A DNA stretch of 64,000 nucleotides from Pseudomonas entomophila (GTDB taxonomy: Bacteria; Pseudomonadota; Gammaproteobacteria; Pseudomonadales; Pseudomonadaceae): positions 5,501,501 to 5,565,500 of the forward strand of contig NZ_CP063832.1 of assembly GCF_023277925.1 (NCBI RefSeq). The letters run 5' to 3'. A model generated the notes under the pieces. It did no database searches, had not been told where the DNA came from, and saw only the letters and a list, made by a program, of their open reading frames with translations. Both the position numbers and the translations under genes were made by a program. Within the stretch, counting starts at the first letter, position 1, and the number at the start of each line of letters is the position of its first letter. This document shows positions 31,320 through 42,510 of the stretch, piece after piece.

Positions 31320-31618
31320 GCGATGCTGCAGTGAGCATGACCGAGCCTGGCGTCCTGCGCCTGGCCGGCGTGCTGGACTACCGCAGCGGCCCGACCCTGC
31401 GCAAGCAGGGCAAGGCGCTGATCATCGCCAGCGGTGAAGCTCGCCTGGTGCTTGACTGCACCGCGGTGGTGAAGTCAAGCAGCGTCGGCTTGTCGCTGCT
31501 GCTGGCCTTCATGCGTGACGCCCAGGCGGCCGGCAAGGCCTGCGAAGTGCGCGGCATGCCGGACGACATGCGGGAAATCGCCGAGGTTTATGACCTCGAT
31601 GAGGTACTGGCGGGCTGA
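31316..31618 (+). CDS. mlaB: STAS-domain protein MlaB
   Basis: A 100-residue STAS domain protein that binds MlaF and is needed for its assembly and activity. Features are VLDYRSGPTLRKQGKALI, LVLDCTAVVKSSSVGLSLLLAF and the final VYDLDEVLAG. The start ATG overlaps the mlaC stop (ATGA). Confidence 0.92.
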   Translation: MSDAAVSMTEPGVLRLAGVLDYRSGPTLRKQGKALIIASGEARLVLDCTAVVKSSSVGLSLLLAFMRDAQAAGKACEVRGMPDDMREIAEVYDLDEVLAG

Positions 31619-31637
31619 TGGCCTGTCGCAAGGTGAG

Positions 31638-31690
31638 AGCCCCTCGGTCAGTGCGCCCCGTCTTGGGCTTCGCAGGCGAGGGGCTTTTTT
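31638..31690 (+). terminator. Rho-independent terminator of the mla operon
   Basis: AGCCCCTCG (31638-31646) pairs with CGAGGGGCT (31677-31685), followed by TTTTT. The 30-nt loop is long, but the stem and T-run are typical. It separates mlaB from ibaG. Confidence 0.7.
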
Positions 31691-31736
31691 GTATGATGGC
31701 CGACCCGCGCGCGTTGGGCGCCGATCGAGGTTGAGC

Positions 31737-33265
<1,529 letters not shown>

Positions 33266-33357
33266 TCTGTGACCGGCGCAGGGACGCGCCAGCCGAATCG
33301 TATGCGGTCGGGCCCATGGCCCGGCCGGCTATAGCTGCTTGAGGACCGACGTTTCCC

Positions 33358-33993
33358 ATGTTGACCATCGCGCTATCCAAAGGCCGCATTCTCGACGACA
33401 CCCTGCCGTTGCTGGCCGAAGCCGGCATCGTCCCCACCGAGAACCCGGACAAGAGCCGCAAGCTGATCATCCCCACCACGCAGGATGACGTACGCCTGCT
33501 CATCGTGCGTGCCACCGACGTACCAACTTACGTCGAGCATGGCGCCGCCGACCTCGGTGTGGCCGGCAAGGACGTGCTGATGGAATACGGCGGCCAGGGC
33601 CTTTACGAACCGCTGGACCTGCAGATCGCCCAGTGCAAGCTGATGACCGCTGGCGTGACGGGCGCGCCCGAGCCCAAGGGCCGCCTGCGCGTGGCCACCA
33701 AGTTCGTCAACGTAGCCAAGCGCTACTACGCCGAGCAGGGCCGCCAGGTCGATATCATCAAGCTGTACGGCTCGATGGAGCTGGCACCATTGATCAACCT
33801 CGCCGACAAGATCATCGATGTGGTCGACACCGGCAACACCCTGCGTGCCAACGGCCTCGAGCCGCAAGAACTGATCGCCACGATCAGCTCGCGCCTGGTG
33901 GTCAACAAGGCCTCCATGAAGATGCAGCACGCTCGTATCCAGAGCCTGATCGACACCCTGCGCAACGCCGTCGAATCACGACACCGCGGCTGA
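33358..33993 (+). CDS. hisG: ATP phosphoribosyltransferase (short-form catalytic subunit)
   Basis: A 211-residue HisG, which joins ATP and PRPP in the first step of histidine synthesis. It begins [19 protein letters not shown] and has the PRPP loop [15 protein letters not shown]. It lacks the C-terminal ACT-like regulatory domain, so it is the short form and must work with HisZ, which is not in this window. hisD and hisC follow on the same strand. Confidence 0.97.
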   Translation: MLTIALSKGRILDDTLPLLAEAGIVPTENPDKSRKLIIPTTQDDVRLLIVRATDVPTYVEHGAADLGVAGKDVLMEYGGQGLYEPLDLQIAQCKLMTAGVTGAPEPKGRLRVATKFVNVAKRYYAEQGRQVDIIKLYGSMELAPLINLADKIIDVVDTGNTLRANGLEPQELIATISSRLVVNKASMKMQHARIQSLIDTLRNAVESRHRG

Positions 33994-34120
33994 CCTCTGC
34001 GCGCGACCTCCGCTGTCGCGCCCGTCTATCCGCGTCATAGCCAATTTTCTCAGGTGCCCGCGCGGATGGACTGGTAGCTTAGGGTGCCTGAGCATTCGCT
34101 AATAAATCGAGGCCCTCGCC

Positions 34121-35443
34121 ATGACCGTGTCCACTGCAATTGCCCGTCTCAACGCCGCTGACCAGGATTTCGCCCGACATCTGGATCATCTGCTGAGCTG
34201 GGAAAGCGTGTCCGATGACGCGGTCAACCAGCGCGTGCTCGACATCATCAAGGCCGTGCGCGAGCGCGGTGACGCAGCGCTGGTGGAGTTCACCCAGCGT
34301 TTCGACGGTGTCGAAGCGACATCCATCGATGACCTGATCCTTGACCGTGCTCGCCTGGAGCTGGCCCTGACCCGCATCACACCGGTTCAGCGCGAAGCCC
34401 TGGAGAAGGCCGCCAACCGTGTGCGCATTTACCACGAGCGCCAGAAGCAGGACTCCTGGCAGTACACCGAGGCCGATGGCACCGTGCTGGGCCAGAAGGT
34501 CACGCCGCTGGACCGTGCCGGCCTGTACGTGCCGGGCGGCAAGGCGTCGTACCCATCGTCGGTGTTGATGAACGCCATTCCGGCGAAGGTTGCCGGTGTG
34601 TCCGAAGTGGTGATGGTGGTTCCGACGCCGCGTGGCGAGGTCAACGAGCTGGTGCTGGCCGCTGCCTGCATCGCCGGGGTTGATCGGGTCTTCACCGTCG
34701 GTGGCGCCCAGGCCGTCGCGGCCTTGGCCTATGGCACCGAGAGCGTGCCGCAGGTGGACAAGATCGTCGGCCCGGGCAATATCTATGTCGCCACCGCCAA
34801 GCGTCATGTGTTTGGCCAGGTCGGTATCGACATGATCGCCGGCCCGTCGGAGATTCTTGTCGTGTGCGATGGCCAGACCGATCCGGACTGGATCGCCATG
34901 GACCTGTTCTCCCAGGCCGAGCACGACGAGGATGCCCAGGCGATCCTGGTCAGCCCGGATGCCGCCTTCCTCGACCGTGTTGCCGCCAGCATCGAGAAAC
35001 TGCTCCCAACCATGGAGCGTGCCGAGATCATCGAGAAGTCGATCAATGGCCGTGGCGCGCTGATCCAGGTGCGTGACATGCAGCAGGCGATCGAGGTGGC
35101 CAACCGCATCGCCCCCGAGCACCTGGAGCTGTCGGTGGCCGATCCGCAGGCCTGGCTGCCACAAATCCGCCATGCTGGCGCGATCTTCATGGGCCGCCAC
35201 ACCAGCGAGGCGCTGGGCGACTACTGCGCCGGCCCCAACCACGTGCTACCGACCTCCGGTACCGCACGGTTCTCTTCGCCGCTGGGTGTGTATGACTTCC
35301 AGAAGCGTTCGTCGATCATCTTCTGTTCCGAGCAAGGGGCATCCGAGCTGGGCCACACCGCGTCGGTGCTGGCCCGTGGCGAATCGCTGACTGCCCACGC
35401 GCGCAGCGCCGAATACCGCATCCTCAATGAGAAGGGGAACTGA
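34121..35443 (+). CDS. hisD: Histidinol dehydrogenase
   Basis: A 440-residue zinc enzyme that oxidises histidinol to histidine in two NAD-dependent steps. Family segments are [66 protein letters not shown] (with the catalytic Glu/His region) and [14 protein letters not shown]. The stop is two bases before the hisC ATG, so the genes are co-transcribed. 127 bases separate it from hisG. Confidence 0.97.
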   Translation: MTVSTAIARLNAADQDFARHLDHLLSWESVSDDAVNQRVLDIIKAVRERGDAALVEFTQRFDGVEATSIDDLILDRARLELALTRITPVQREALEKAANRVRIYHERQKQDSWQYTEADGTVLGQKVTPLDRAGLYVPGGKASYPSSVLMNAIPAKVAGVSEVVMVVPTPRGEVNELVLAAACIAGVDRVFTVGGAQAVAALAYGTESVPQVDKIVGPGNIYVATAKRHVFGQVGIDMIAGPSEILVVCDGQTDPDWIAMDLFSQAEHDEDAQAILVSPDAAFLDRVAASIEKLLPTMERAEIIEKSINGRGALIQVRDMQQAIEVANRIAPEHLELSVADPQAWLPQIRHAGAIFMGRHTSEALGDYCAGPNHVLPTSGTARFSSPLGVYDFQKRSSIIFCSEQGASELGHTASVLARGESLTAHARSAEYRILNEKGN

Positions 35444-35445
35444 GC

Positions 35446-36492
35446 ATGAGTCGTTTCTGGAGTCCCTTCGTCAAGGACCTCGTCCCTTATGTACCCGGCG
35501 AGCAGCCCAAGCTGGCGCGGCTGGTCAAGCTCAATACCAACGAAAACCCTTATGGCCCGTCGCCCAGGGCGCTGCAGGCGATGCAGAGCGAGTTGAACGA
35601 CAACCTGCGGCTGTATCCGGACCCGAATGGTGACCGGCTCAAGCAGGCGGTCGCCGAGTACTACGGGGTAACGCCGGCGCAGGTATTCGTCGGCAATGGC
35701 TCGGACGAGGTACTGGCGCACATCTTCCACGGCCTGTTCCAGCACGACCGTGGGCCGCTGTTGTTCCCGGACATCAGTTACAGTTTCTATCCGGTGTATT
35801 GCGGCCTGTACGGCATTGCTTTCGAGCAGGTGGCGCTGGATGAGCAGTTCCAGATCCAGGTCTCGGATTACAGTAAGCCCAATGCCGGGATCATTTTCCC
35901 CAACCCCAACGCGCCGACCGGGTGCCTGCTGCCACTTCAGGCGGTGGAGCAGCTGTTGCAGGCTAACCGTGATTCGGTGGTGGTGGTCGATGAGGCCTAC
36001 ATCGATTTCGGTGGCGAGACGGCCATCAGCCTGGTGGATCGTTATGACAACCTGCTGGTAACCCAGACCCTGTCCAAGTCACGCTCGCTCGCGGGGCTGC
36101 GGGTGGGGTTGGCGGTGGGGCATCCGGACCTGATCGAGGCGCTGGAGCGGATCAAGAACAGCTTCAACTCCTACCCGCTGGATCGCATGGCGATCGTGGG
36201 GGCGGCGGTGGCGTTCGAGGACCGTGAGTATTTCGACGAGACCTGCCGCAAGGTGATCGATAGCCGGGAGGTTTTGGTCGAGGCGTTAACCGCGCGCGGG
36301 TTCGAGGTGCTGCCTTCGGCGGCGAACTTCATCTTTGCCCGCCATCCTTCGCAGGATGCGGCGGGGATTGCGGCGCGGCTGCGGGAGCAGGGGGTGATTG
36401 TGCGGCACTTCAAGCAGGAACGAATTGCGCAGTTTCTGCGGATTACCATTGGGACGCCGGAGATGAACCAGGCCTTGCTTGATGCGCTTTAA
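35446..36492 (+). CDS. hisC: Histidinol-phosphate aminotransferase
   Basis: A 348-residue PLP-dependent class I/II aminotransferase. It converts imidazole-acetol phosphate and glutamate to histidinol phosphate. Conserved parts are [55 protein letters not shown] and the PLP-lysine motif [14 protein letters not shown]. The SD is AGAAGGGGA upstream of ATG. It is the last gene of the hisGDC string. Confidence 0.96.
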   Translation: MSRFWSPFVKDLVPYVPGEQPKLARLVKLNTNENPYGPSPRALQAMQSELNDNLRLYPDPNGDRLKQAVAEYYGVTPAQVFVGNGSDEVLAHIFHGLFQHDRGPLLFPDISYSFYPVYCGLYGIAFEQVALDEQFQIQVSDYSKPNAGIIFPNPNAPTGCLLPLQAVEQLLQANRDSVVVVDEAYIDFGGETAISLVDRYDNLLVTQTLSKSRSLAGLRVGLAVGHPDLIEALERIKNSFNSYPLDRMAIVGAAVAFEDREYFDETCRKVIDSREVLVEALTARGFEVLPSAANFIFARHPSQDAAGIAARLREQGVIVRHFKQERIAQFLRITIGTPEMNQALLDAL

Positions 36493-36561
36493 GTTGTGCT
36501 TGGTTTGAGCGTTTGACTGAAGGGCGGGTTGGGGCGTATCTGGTTACGTTTCAACTCGCCC

Positions 36562-36606
<45 letters not shown>

Positions 36607-36639
36607 GTTTTTCAAGCGGTGAGCATATCCATTTGCTGT

Positions 36640-36900
36640 AGGGACGTTGACTCACCTTTCCGCCCTTACGGCGGCCTACTTTGGTCTTGGCCAAAGTAGG
36701 CAAAGCCGCTCGCTCCATCATACGGCCCCTACGCTGCGCTCCGGGGTCCCTTCGCTCCGGCGCCTTCCGGGCCCGCGCGGCCTACGACTTGCTGCGCAAG
36801 TCTACATCTCGCGCCTTCGGCTAACGCCGAAGGGTGCTGCGCACCTGGCCCTCCAGACGCTTGCGCTCAGCCTCCTGAAGTCGCGAAGTTACGGGCGGCG
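36640..36900. repeat. Palindrome-rich extragenic element
   Basis: This stretch contains CCTACTTTGG (36675-36684) pairing with CCAAAGTAGG (36691-36700) across TCTTGG, then CCTTCGG (36814-36820) pairing with CCGAAGG (36827-36833), plus TTGCGCAA. The composition resembles multicopy non-coding elements I associate with Pseudomonas genomes; copy number cannot be checked here. Confidence 0.5.
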
Positions 36901-36952
36901 CCTGGGCGGGCGCAGCTGTCGCTAGTTGACTGTTCTTGGCCTTGAGTGCGTA

Positions 36953-37020
36953 TTCGCCGGCAAAGCCGGCTCCTACAGGACGGTGCACATTCCATTGTAG
37001 GAGCCGGCTTTGCCGGCGAA
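36953..37020. repeat. REP doublet (TTCGCCGGCAAAGCCGGCTCCTACA type)
   Basis: Two inverted copies of TTCGCCGGCAAAGCCGGCTC face each other with a 20-nt spacer, at the 3' end of the RND pump gene. Similar doublets occur at 41.35, 53.64 and 56.48 kb. Confidence 0.9.
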
Positions 37021-37065
37021 CCAATGGTACATACACCCCATTCATTACAGAATGACATCTAGCTA

Positions 37066-40000
37066 TCAAACCTCCCGCCCAGCTCGATGCGCCAATAACG
37101 TATAAATACAAGGCAACACAAACAACGTGAACAACGTCCCAACCGACATCCCCGTGGCAATCACGGTCCCGATATCGAACCGGCTCACCGCCCCCGCCCC
37201 AGTGGCCAGAATCAACGGCACCATGCCGAACACCATGGCCGCCGTGGTCATCAGCACCGGCCGCAAACGTATCGCCGCCGCTTCTTCGATCGCCTCACGA
37301 ACGCCAAGCCCCTTTTCTTCACGCAGTTGGTTGGCAAACTCGACGATCAAGATCCCATGCTTGGTAATCAACCCGATCAACGTCACCAACCCCACCTGCG
37401 TGTAGATATTCATGCTGGAAACCCCAAGGAACAGCGGTACCAGCGCCCCGCAGATGGACAGCGGCACGGTCACCAGGATCACTAGCGGATCCCGGAAGCT
37501 TTCAAACTGCGCCGCCAGCACCAGGAAGATCATTGCCAACGCCAAACCGAACGTCACCCACAATGCACTGCCTTCCTGGACGAACTGCCGCGCCGTGCCC
37601 GCATAGTCCACCGCGAACCCCTCCGGCGCCTCTTCGCGGGCGATCGCGCGCACGGTTTCCAGCGCCTCGCCCATGCTGACCAGCGGCACCCCCTGGATGA
37701 TCGCCGAGTTCAACTGCTGGAACTGGTTGAGCTGGCGAGGCCGAGCACGATCGCTGAGGGTGATAAGTGTCGACAGGGGCAATAGCTGACCCTGTTCGTT
37801 CTTCACGTAGTAGTTGTTCAGCCAACCCGGCGTGGCGCGATAGGCACGTTCAACCTGGGCGATCACTTTGTAGCTGCGGCCTTCCAGGGTGAAGCGGTTG
37901 ATCTCCGCCTCGCCCAGCAAGGTGGCCAGAGTTCCGCCGAGGGTGTCCATCGACACGCCCATCTGCGCGGCCTTGGCGCGGTCGATATCGATCATCACCT
38001 CAGGTTTGTCGAACGCCAGGTCGATGTCGAGGAAGGCGAACTTGCCGGACGCTTGCGCACGCTCCTTGACCCGCTGGGCCACCTCCAGCAACGCCGTGTA
38101 GTCTCCGGCCGTGTTGATAACGAACTGGAAAGGCAAGCCTTCCCCGGTACCGGGCAAGGACGGTAGGTTGAAACCGAAGATCTGCAGGCCGCCGACCTCC
38201 TCGAGCTTGGCCTGGACCAACGGCAGCAGTTCCATCTGGGTACGATGCCGCTCGCTCCACGGCTTGAGCAGAAAGCCACCGATGCCGCTCTGCACGCCAT
38301 TGAAACCGTTGATCTGGAACGACGAATAGTACTCGGGGAAGGTCTTGAACAGCGGTGTGAATTCGTCGGTGTAAGCGTTCAGGTAGTCCAGGTTCGCGGT
38401 TTGCGGCGAGTTGCTCATCATGAAGATCACGCCCTGGTCTTCATTGGGCGCCAGTTCGTTCTGGGTGAACTTGAGCAGCACCGGGATCAGGCACAGGATG
38501 ATCACTGCGAACACCAGTACTACTGGCCGGCTGTTCAAAGTGCCGTGCAACAGGCGCTGGTAGCGCCCCTTCAGCTGTTCGAAGAGCACGTCCAGACGGT
38601 GGGCCAGGCCGCTGGGGCTCTGCTCGTGGCGCAGCAGCAGGGCGCACATCATCGGCGACAGCGTCAGGGCCACGACGCCCGAGATGATCACCGCGCCGGC
38701 CAACGTCAGCGCGAACTCCTTGAACAACGCGCCGGTCAGCCCGGTGAGAAAGCCGATGGGGGCGTAGACCGCAGCCAGGGTGATGGTCATCGACACCACC
38801 GGCAGGGCGATCTCACGGGCGCCTTCCAGCGCCGCTTCGCGGGGTGTCTTGCCCTCTTCGATATGGCGGTGGATGTTCTCCACCACGACGATGGCGTCGT
38901 CCACCACCAGGCCGATGGCCAACACCATGGCCAACAGGGTCAGCAGGTTCAGCGAATAACCCATCATCTGCATGAAGAACAGCACGCCGATCATCGACAG
39001 CGGGATGGTCACCACCGGGATCAGCACCGAGCGCAGCGCACCGAGGAACAGGAACACCACGACGATGACGATCAGCACCGCCTCGCCGAGGGTCTTGATC
39101 ACTTCGTTGATGGAGGCCTGGATGAACAGGGTGGCGTCGTAGGCGATGGACACCTTGAGGCCCGCCGGCAACTGTTCTTCGAGTTGCGGCATGATCCGCC
39201 GCACTTCCTTGATCACCTGCAGCGGGTTGGCGGCGGGGGTGGCCTTGATACCGATGTACACCGACGGTGTGCCGTCGAACGAGCTGACCGTGTCGTAGTT
39301 TTCCGCGCCCATCTCGATGCGCGCCACGTCCCCCAGCAGTACCCGGCTGTCGCCTGTGGTCTTGACCGGCAGGGCGGCGAAAGCCTCGGCCGACTTGAGC
39401 TCGGTGGTGGCGTTGACGCTGGTGACCACGTACTGGCCTTTCACTTCGCCGGCAGCGGCGAGGAAGTTGTAGTGGCGCACGGCGTTGGTCACGTCCACCG
39501 CCGACAGGCCGAAACCAGCCAGTTTCACCGGGTCGATCCAGATGCGCATGGCGAACAGCTGGTTACCGAGGATCTGCGCCTCGGCCATGCCCGGTAGCGT
39601 CGCCAGCTTGGGCTGGATCACCCGTGACAGGTAGTCAGTGATCTGCGGGTTGCTCATTTCGTTGCTGTAGAAGCTGATGTACATCAGCGCCGAGGCGTCG
39701 GCCGCCTCCTTGCTCAGCACGGGATCCTCCGAGTCCTGGGGCAGCTTGTTGCGCACCTCGTTAGCCTTGGCCAGCAATTGGGTGAACAGGCGGTCGGTGT
39801 CGGCGCCGACGCGTGCGTAGACCGAGATCACCGAGAAGTTCTGCCGGCTCACCGAGGTCATGTAGTCGATACCATCGGCGCTGGCCAGGCTCTGCTGCAG
39901 CGGTTGGGTGATGTAGCCCTGGATGGTTTCGGCATTCGCCCCGGGGTAGGCGGTGGTCACTGTGATCAGGGCGTTCTCCATCTGCGGGTACTGGCGGATC

Positions 40001-40098
40001 TGCAGCTTGCTCCAGGCCTGCGCGCCCAGCAGCAGGATCAGCAGGCTGACCACGCAGGCCAGCACCGGGCGGCGGATGAACGGGTCAGTGAACGCCAT
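37066..40098 (-). CDS. Efflux RND transporter permease (HAE1 family)
   Basis: A 1010-residue inner-membrane RND pump, somewhat shorter than AcrB. It has twelve helices in two halves, starting MAFTDPFIRRPVLACVVSLL. The proton-relay residues are present: the Asp pair in LAIGLVVDDAIVVVENIHRH and the lysine in LIGLITKHGILIVEFAN. Two large periplasmic loops (about 35-330 and 550-860) form the porter and docking domains. It is coupled with the adaptor gene upstream (11-nt gap). No outer-membrane TolC/OprM gene is adjacent, so a shared channel is inferred. Substrate is unknown. Confidence 0.94.
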   Translation of the reverse strand: MAFTDPFIRRPVLACVVSLLILLLGAQAWSKLQIRQYPQMENALITVTTAYPGANAETIQGYITQPLQQSLASADGIDYMTSVSRQNFSVISVYARVGADTDRLFTQLLAKANEVRNKLPQDSEDPVLSKEAADASALMYISFYSNEMSNPQITDYLSRVIQPKLATLPGMAEAQILGNQLFAMRIWIDPVKLAGFGLSAVDVTNAVRHYNFLAAAGEVKGQYVVTSVNATTELKSAEAFAALPVKTTGDSRVLLGDVARIEMGAENYDTVSSFDGTPSVYIGIKATPAANPLQVIKEVRRIMPQLEEQLPAGLKVSIAYDATLFIQASINEVIKTLGEAVLIVIVVVFLFLGALRSVLIPVVTIPLSMIGVLFFMQMMGYSLNLLTLLAMVLAIGLVVDDAIVVVENIHRHIEEGKTPREAALEGAREIALPVVSMTITLAAVYAPIGFLTGLTGALFKEFALTLAGAVIISGVVALTLSPMMCALLLRHEQSPSGLAHRLDVLFEQLKGRYQRLLHGTLNSRPVVLVFAVIILCLIPVLLKFTQNELAPNEDQGVIFMMSNSPQTANLDYLNAYTDEFTPLFKTFPEYYSSFQINGFNGVQSGIGGFLLKPWSERHRTQMELLPLVQAKLEEVGGLQIFGFNLPSLPGTGEGLPFQFVINTAGDYTALLEVAQRVKERAQASGKFAFLDIDLAFDKPEVMIDIDRAKAAQMGVSMDTLGGTLATLLGEAEINRFTLEGRSYKVIAQVERAYRATPGWLNNYYVKNEQGQLLPLSTLITLSDRARPRQLNQFQQLNSAIIQGVPLVSMGEALETVRAIAREEAPEGFAVDYAGTARQFVQEGSALWVTFGLALAMIFLVLAAQFESFRDPLVILVTVPLSICGALVPLFLGVSSMNIYTQVGLVTLIGLITKHGILIVEFANQLREEKGLGVREAIEEAAAIRLRPVLMTTAAMVFGMVPLILATGAGAVSRFDIGTVIATGMSVGTLFTLFVLPCIYTLLAHRAGREV

Positions 40099-40109
40099 GC
40101 CTGCCTCCT

Positions 40110-41243
40110 TCAGTGGGTGCCCGGCTTGAGCGCCTGCTCGCTGCTGATACGGATTGCCGCGCCGGGTGACAGCTTGAGCTGGCCGGCGGTGACCACCTGG
40201 TCGCCGGCCTGCAGCCCTTTGCTGACCACCACCCAGCCGTCGCGGCGTTCCCCGGTCTGCACGGTGCGCTGTTCAGCGATCAGCTGGGGCTGGCCCTCGC
40301 TGTCGTCCTGCGGCTTGCCATCCTCGCCTTGCTTGCGGCTGACCAGGTACACCGAATTGCCGTACAGGGTGTAGGTGATGGCGTTTTCCGGTACCACCAC
40401 TTGCGGTTGTGGATCGGGTAGCAGCAACTGGAGGCTGGCGAACATGCCGGGCAGCAGCTTGCCGTCGGGGTTGGCGAGAGTGGCGCGAACCAACAGGTTG
40501 CGTGTGCTTTCCTCTACTTTCGGGTTGATCGCGCTGAGGCTGGCCGGGAAGGTCTGGCCGGGGTAGGCGGCAACCTGCACGAGCGCTTGCTGGCCGAGGC
40601 TCAGGTGGGGCAGGGCTTGCTCGGGCACGTTGAAGTCGACGTACAGGCTCGACAGGTCCTGAAGGGTGGCGATCACCGTGCCGCTGGCCAGGTAGGCGCC
40701 GACGTCCACCTGACGGATGCCGATGGTGCCGCTGAACGGGGCGCTGATGCTCTTCTTCGCCAGCGACGCCTTGAGTTGGTCGACCACCGCCTGGTTGCGC
40801 CGGTACTGGGTGGTCAGGCGGTCGAACTCGCCCCGGGAAATCGCCGAGTCGCCAACCAGCTGGCTGCCACGGCCGAAATCGACCTTGGCCAGGCTCAGGT
40901 CGGCCTGGGCGGTGCCCAGCAGGGCGGTCTCCTGTTCGCTGTCCAGTTGCAGTAGCAGTTGCCCGGCCTTCACCTGCTGGCCGGACTCAAAGTGCAGGGA
41001 CTTTACCGTACCGGCCACTTCGAGGCTCAGTTCCACACCCTGGTAGGCCTTCAAGCTGCCGACGGCCGGCAGGCGCTCCTGCCATTGGCGCAGCTCGGCC
41101 TGGGCCGCGGCGACGCTGATGGGTGGCTTGGGGGCCGAGAACATTTGAACCTGCTTGTAGATGGAAAAGGCCTTGAAGCCCCCCAGGATCAGCACGATCA
41201 GCAGGACGACGGCCAACATGATCAGCATGCGGCGGCGCAGCAT
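40110..41243 (-). CDS. Efflux RND transporter periplasmic adaptor subunit
   Basis: A 377-residue membrane-fusion protein. The start is ATG 41243 (MLRRRMLIMLAVVLLIVLIL), giving an N-terminal membrane anchor at residues 5-25; the 16 upstream residues look like leader. The lipoyl/hairpin region (VAGTVKSLHFESGQQVKAGQ, SAPFSGTIGIRQVDVGAYL) and beta-barrel (VEESTRNLLVRATLANPDGK) are typical of HlyD/MexH-like adaptors. It links the RND permease to an outer-membrane channel. Confidence 0.93.
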   Translation of the reverse strand: MLRRRMLIMLAVVLLIVLILGGFKAFSIYKQVQMFSAPKPPISVAAAQAELRQWQERLPAVGSLKAYQGVELSLEVAGTVKSLHFESGQQVKAGQLLLQLDSEQETALLGTAQADLSLAKVDFGRGSQLVGDSAISRGEFDRLTTQYRRNQAVVDQLKASLAKKSISAPFSGTIGIRQVDVGAYLASGTVIATLQDLSSLYVDFNVPEQALPHLSLGQQALVQVAAYPGQTFPASLSAINPKVEESTRNLLVRATLANPDGKLLPGMFASLQLLLPDPQPQVVVPENAITYTLYGNSVYLVSRKQGEDGKPQDDSEGQPQLIAEQRTVQTGERRDGWVVVSKGLQAGDQVVTAGQLKLSPGAAIRISSEQALKPGTH

Positions 41244-41350
41244 AGGTCCGGTTCCCTGGATGCGAGGTGGTTGTTCGTCGCGCACGACCACGGGCGATCC
41301 AGCCCACGTGCGATGGGGGAAAGTATTGTCGGTTTTTGCGAAAAGGGGAG

Positions 41351-41405
41351 GTTCGCCGGCAAGCCGGCTCCTACAGCTGCGGTAGGAGCCGGCTTGCCGG
41401 CGAAC
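41351..41405. repeat. REP doublet
   Basis: GTTCGCCGGCAAGCCGGCTC and its exact complement flank a short spacer (41351-41405), between the adaptor promoter region and the 3' end of the DUF1513 gene. Confidence 0.9.
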
Positions 41406-41410
41406 AGGGG

Positions 41411-42508
41411 TCAGGCCAGGTGCAGGTGGTTATCCCAGAACCCGGACGGCAGGTTCATCGGTTGCCCGGTCAGTTCCTGCTTGCGGCAATCGTAGAAGCG
41501 GCAACGCCCCTGCCCGGAGGTAACGACGAAGCCGTCCTTCACTGCCCCGACCCCCGCGCAATCGGGCATCGGTGCATCGAGCTTCACCGCGCCGCTGTCG
41601 AGGTCCCAGATGAACAGCCGGTTGGCCCGCGGCGCGGTCAGCGCCACCAGGCGCAGGTCACTGTGGATGGCGACGCTGGCGGTGTACTGGGCCATCGACT
41701 GCAACTGCCGCTCGGGCACAGGGAAGGCCTTGAACGGCTCGCCCGGGCGCTTGATCGCCAGCAGCTCGGCGGTTTCGTCGGAGGCGCCCATGAACTGCTG
41801 GCAGGCGGCGATGGTGCCGTCCGTGCCCACCGCCAGGTGGCGCACGCTGTTCATCTGCTGGGCCAGCGTTTCCTTGCTCAGCAGGGTGCCGTCGCGCTGC
41901 ATCAACACCAGGCTCGGTTCCATGGCGTCGAGGTTCATCTCCACCCGGCTTTCGGCCTCGGTGCGGATGCCGCCGTTGGCCACCACCAGGGTTTCGCCGT
42001 CGGGCAGCCAGGCCAGTTCGTGGGGGCCGATGCCATGGGTCGGGAGCTCGCCGCTGTGCACCAGGCGCTCGCCTTCGAAGCGGTAGACACCGAGCACGCC
42101 ACGACCTGGGTCAGTGGTGTCGTTCTCGGTGGTGTACAACCATTCGCCACTTTTGTGGATTACCGCGTGGCCGTAGAAGTGGCGGTTCGGTTGCGAGGTG
42201 ATGGTCTGCAGCAGGCGGCCGTCGCGCAAGTCGACCAGGTAGCTTTCGGTACCAGGTCGGCGGGCGACGAACAGGGCGATGGGCTGTTCGGGGTGATTGA
42301 TGATCGCGTGGCAACGCTGGGCCACCTGGGTGCTGAACACTTCGGTGCCGTCCAGGCGAAAGCCGACGGCATAGTGCCTGCCGTCGCCATCGTCGCGCGC
42401 CGAGAGCAGCAGGGGTTCGCTGCCTTTGTTGCGAAACAGGCTCCAGCCGCCCAGAGTGAGGGCGCTGAGCACTACGCTACCGAGTTTCAGGGCCTGGCGT
42501 CGCAGCAT
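41411..42508 (-). CDS. DUF1513 domain protein, probable Tat-exported beta-propeller
   Basis: A 365-residue protein beginning MLRRQALKLGSVVLSALTLG, which has the RRxxLK pattern of a twin-arginine signal followed by a hydrophobic stretch. The body is built of repeated WD/propeller-like blades (GHAVIHKSGEWLYTTENDT, HGIGPHELAWLPDGETLVVA, VRHLAVGTDGTIAACQQF) with conserved His residues. This matches DUF1513. It is the last gene of the imelysin/di-haem cluster, three bases after the second imelysin gene, and may bind metal or haem in the periplasm; its role is unknown. Confidence 0.87.
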   Translation of the reverse strand: MLRRQALKLGSVVLSALTLGGWSLFRNKGSEPLLLSARDDGDGRHYAVGFRLDGTEVFSTQVAQRCHAIINHPEQPIALFVARRPGTESYLVDLRDGRLLQTITSQPNRHFYGHAVIHKSGEWLYTTENDTTDPGRGVLGVYRFEGERLVHSGELPTHGIGPHELAWLPDGETLVVANGGIRTEAESRVEMNLDAMEPSLVLMQRDGTLLSKETLAQQMNSVRHLAVGTDGTIAACQQFMGASDETAELLAIKRPGEPFKAFPVPERQLQSMAQYTASVAIHSDLRLVALTAPRANRLFIWDLDSGAVKLDAPMPDCAGVGAVKDGFVVTSGQGRCRFYDCRKQELTGQPMNLPSGFWDNHLHLA

Positions 42509-42510
42509 GA

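Noticed and set aside
36647..36925. 92-residue open frame after hisC
   Set aside because: Crosses two palindromes, Arg/Ser/Leu-rich without a fold; more likely part of a repeat element.
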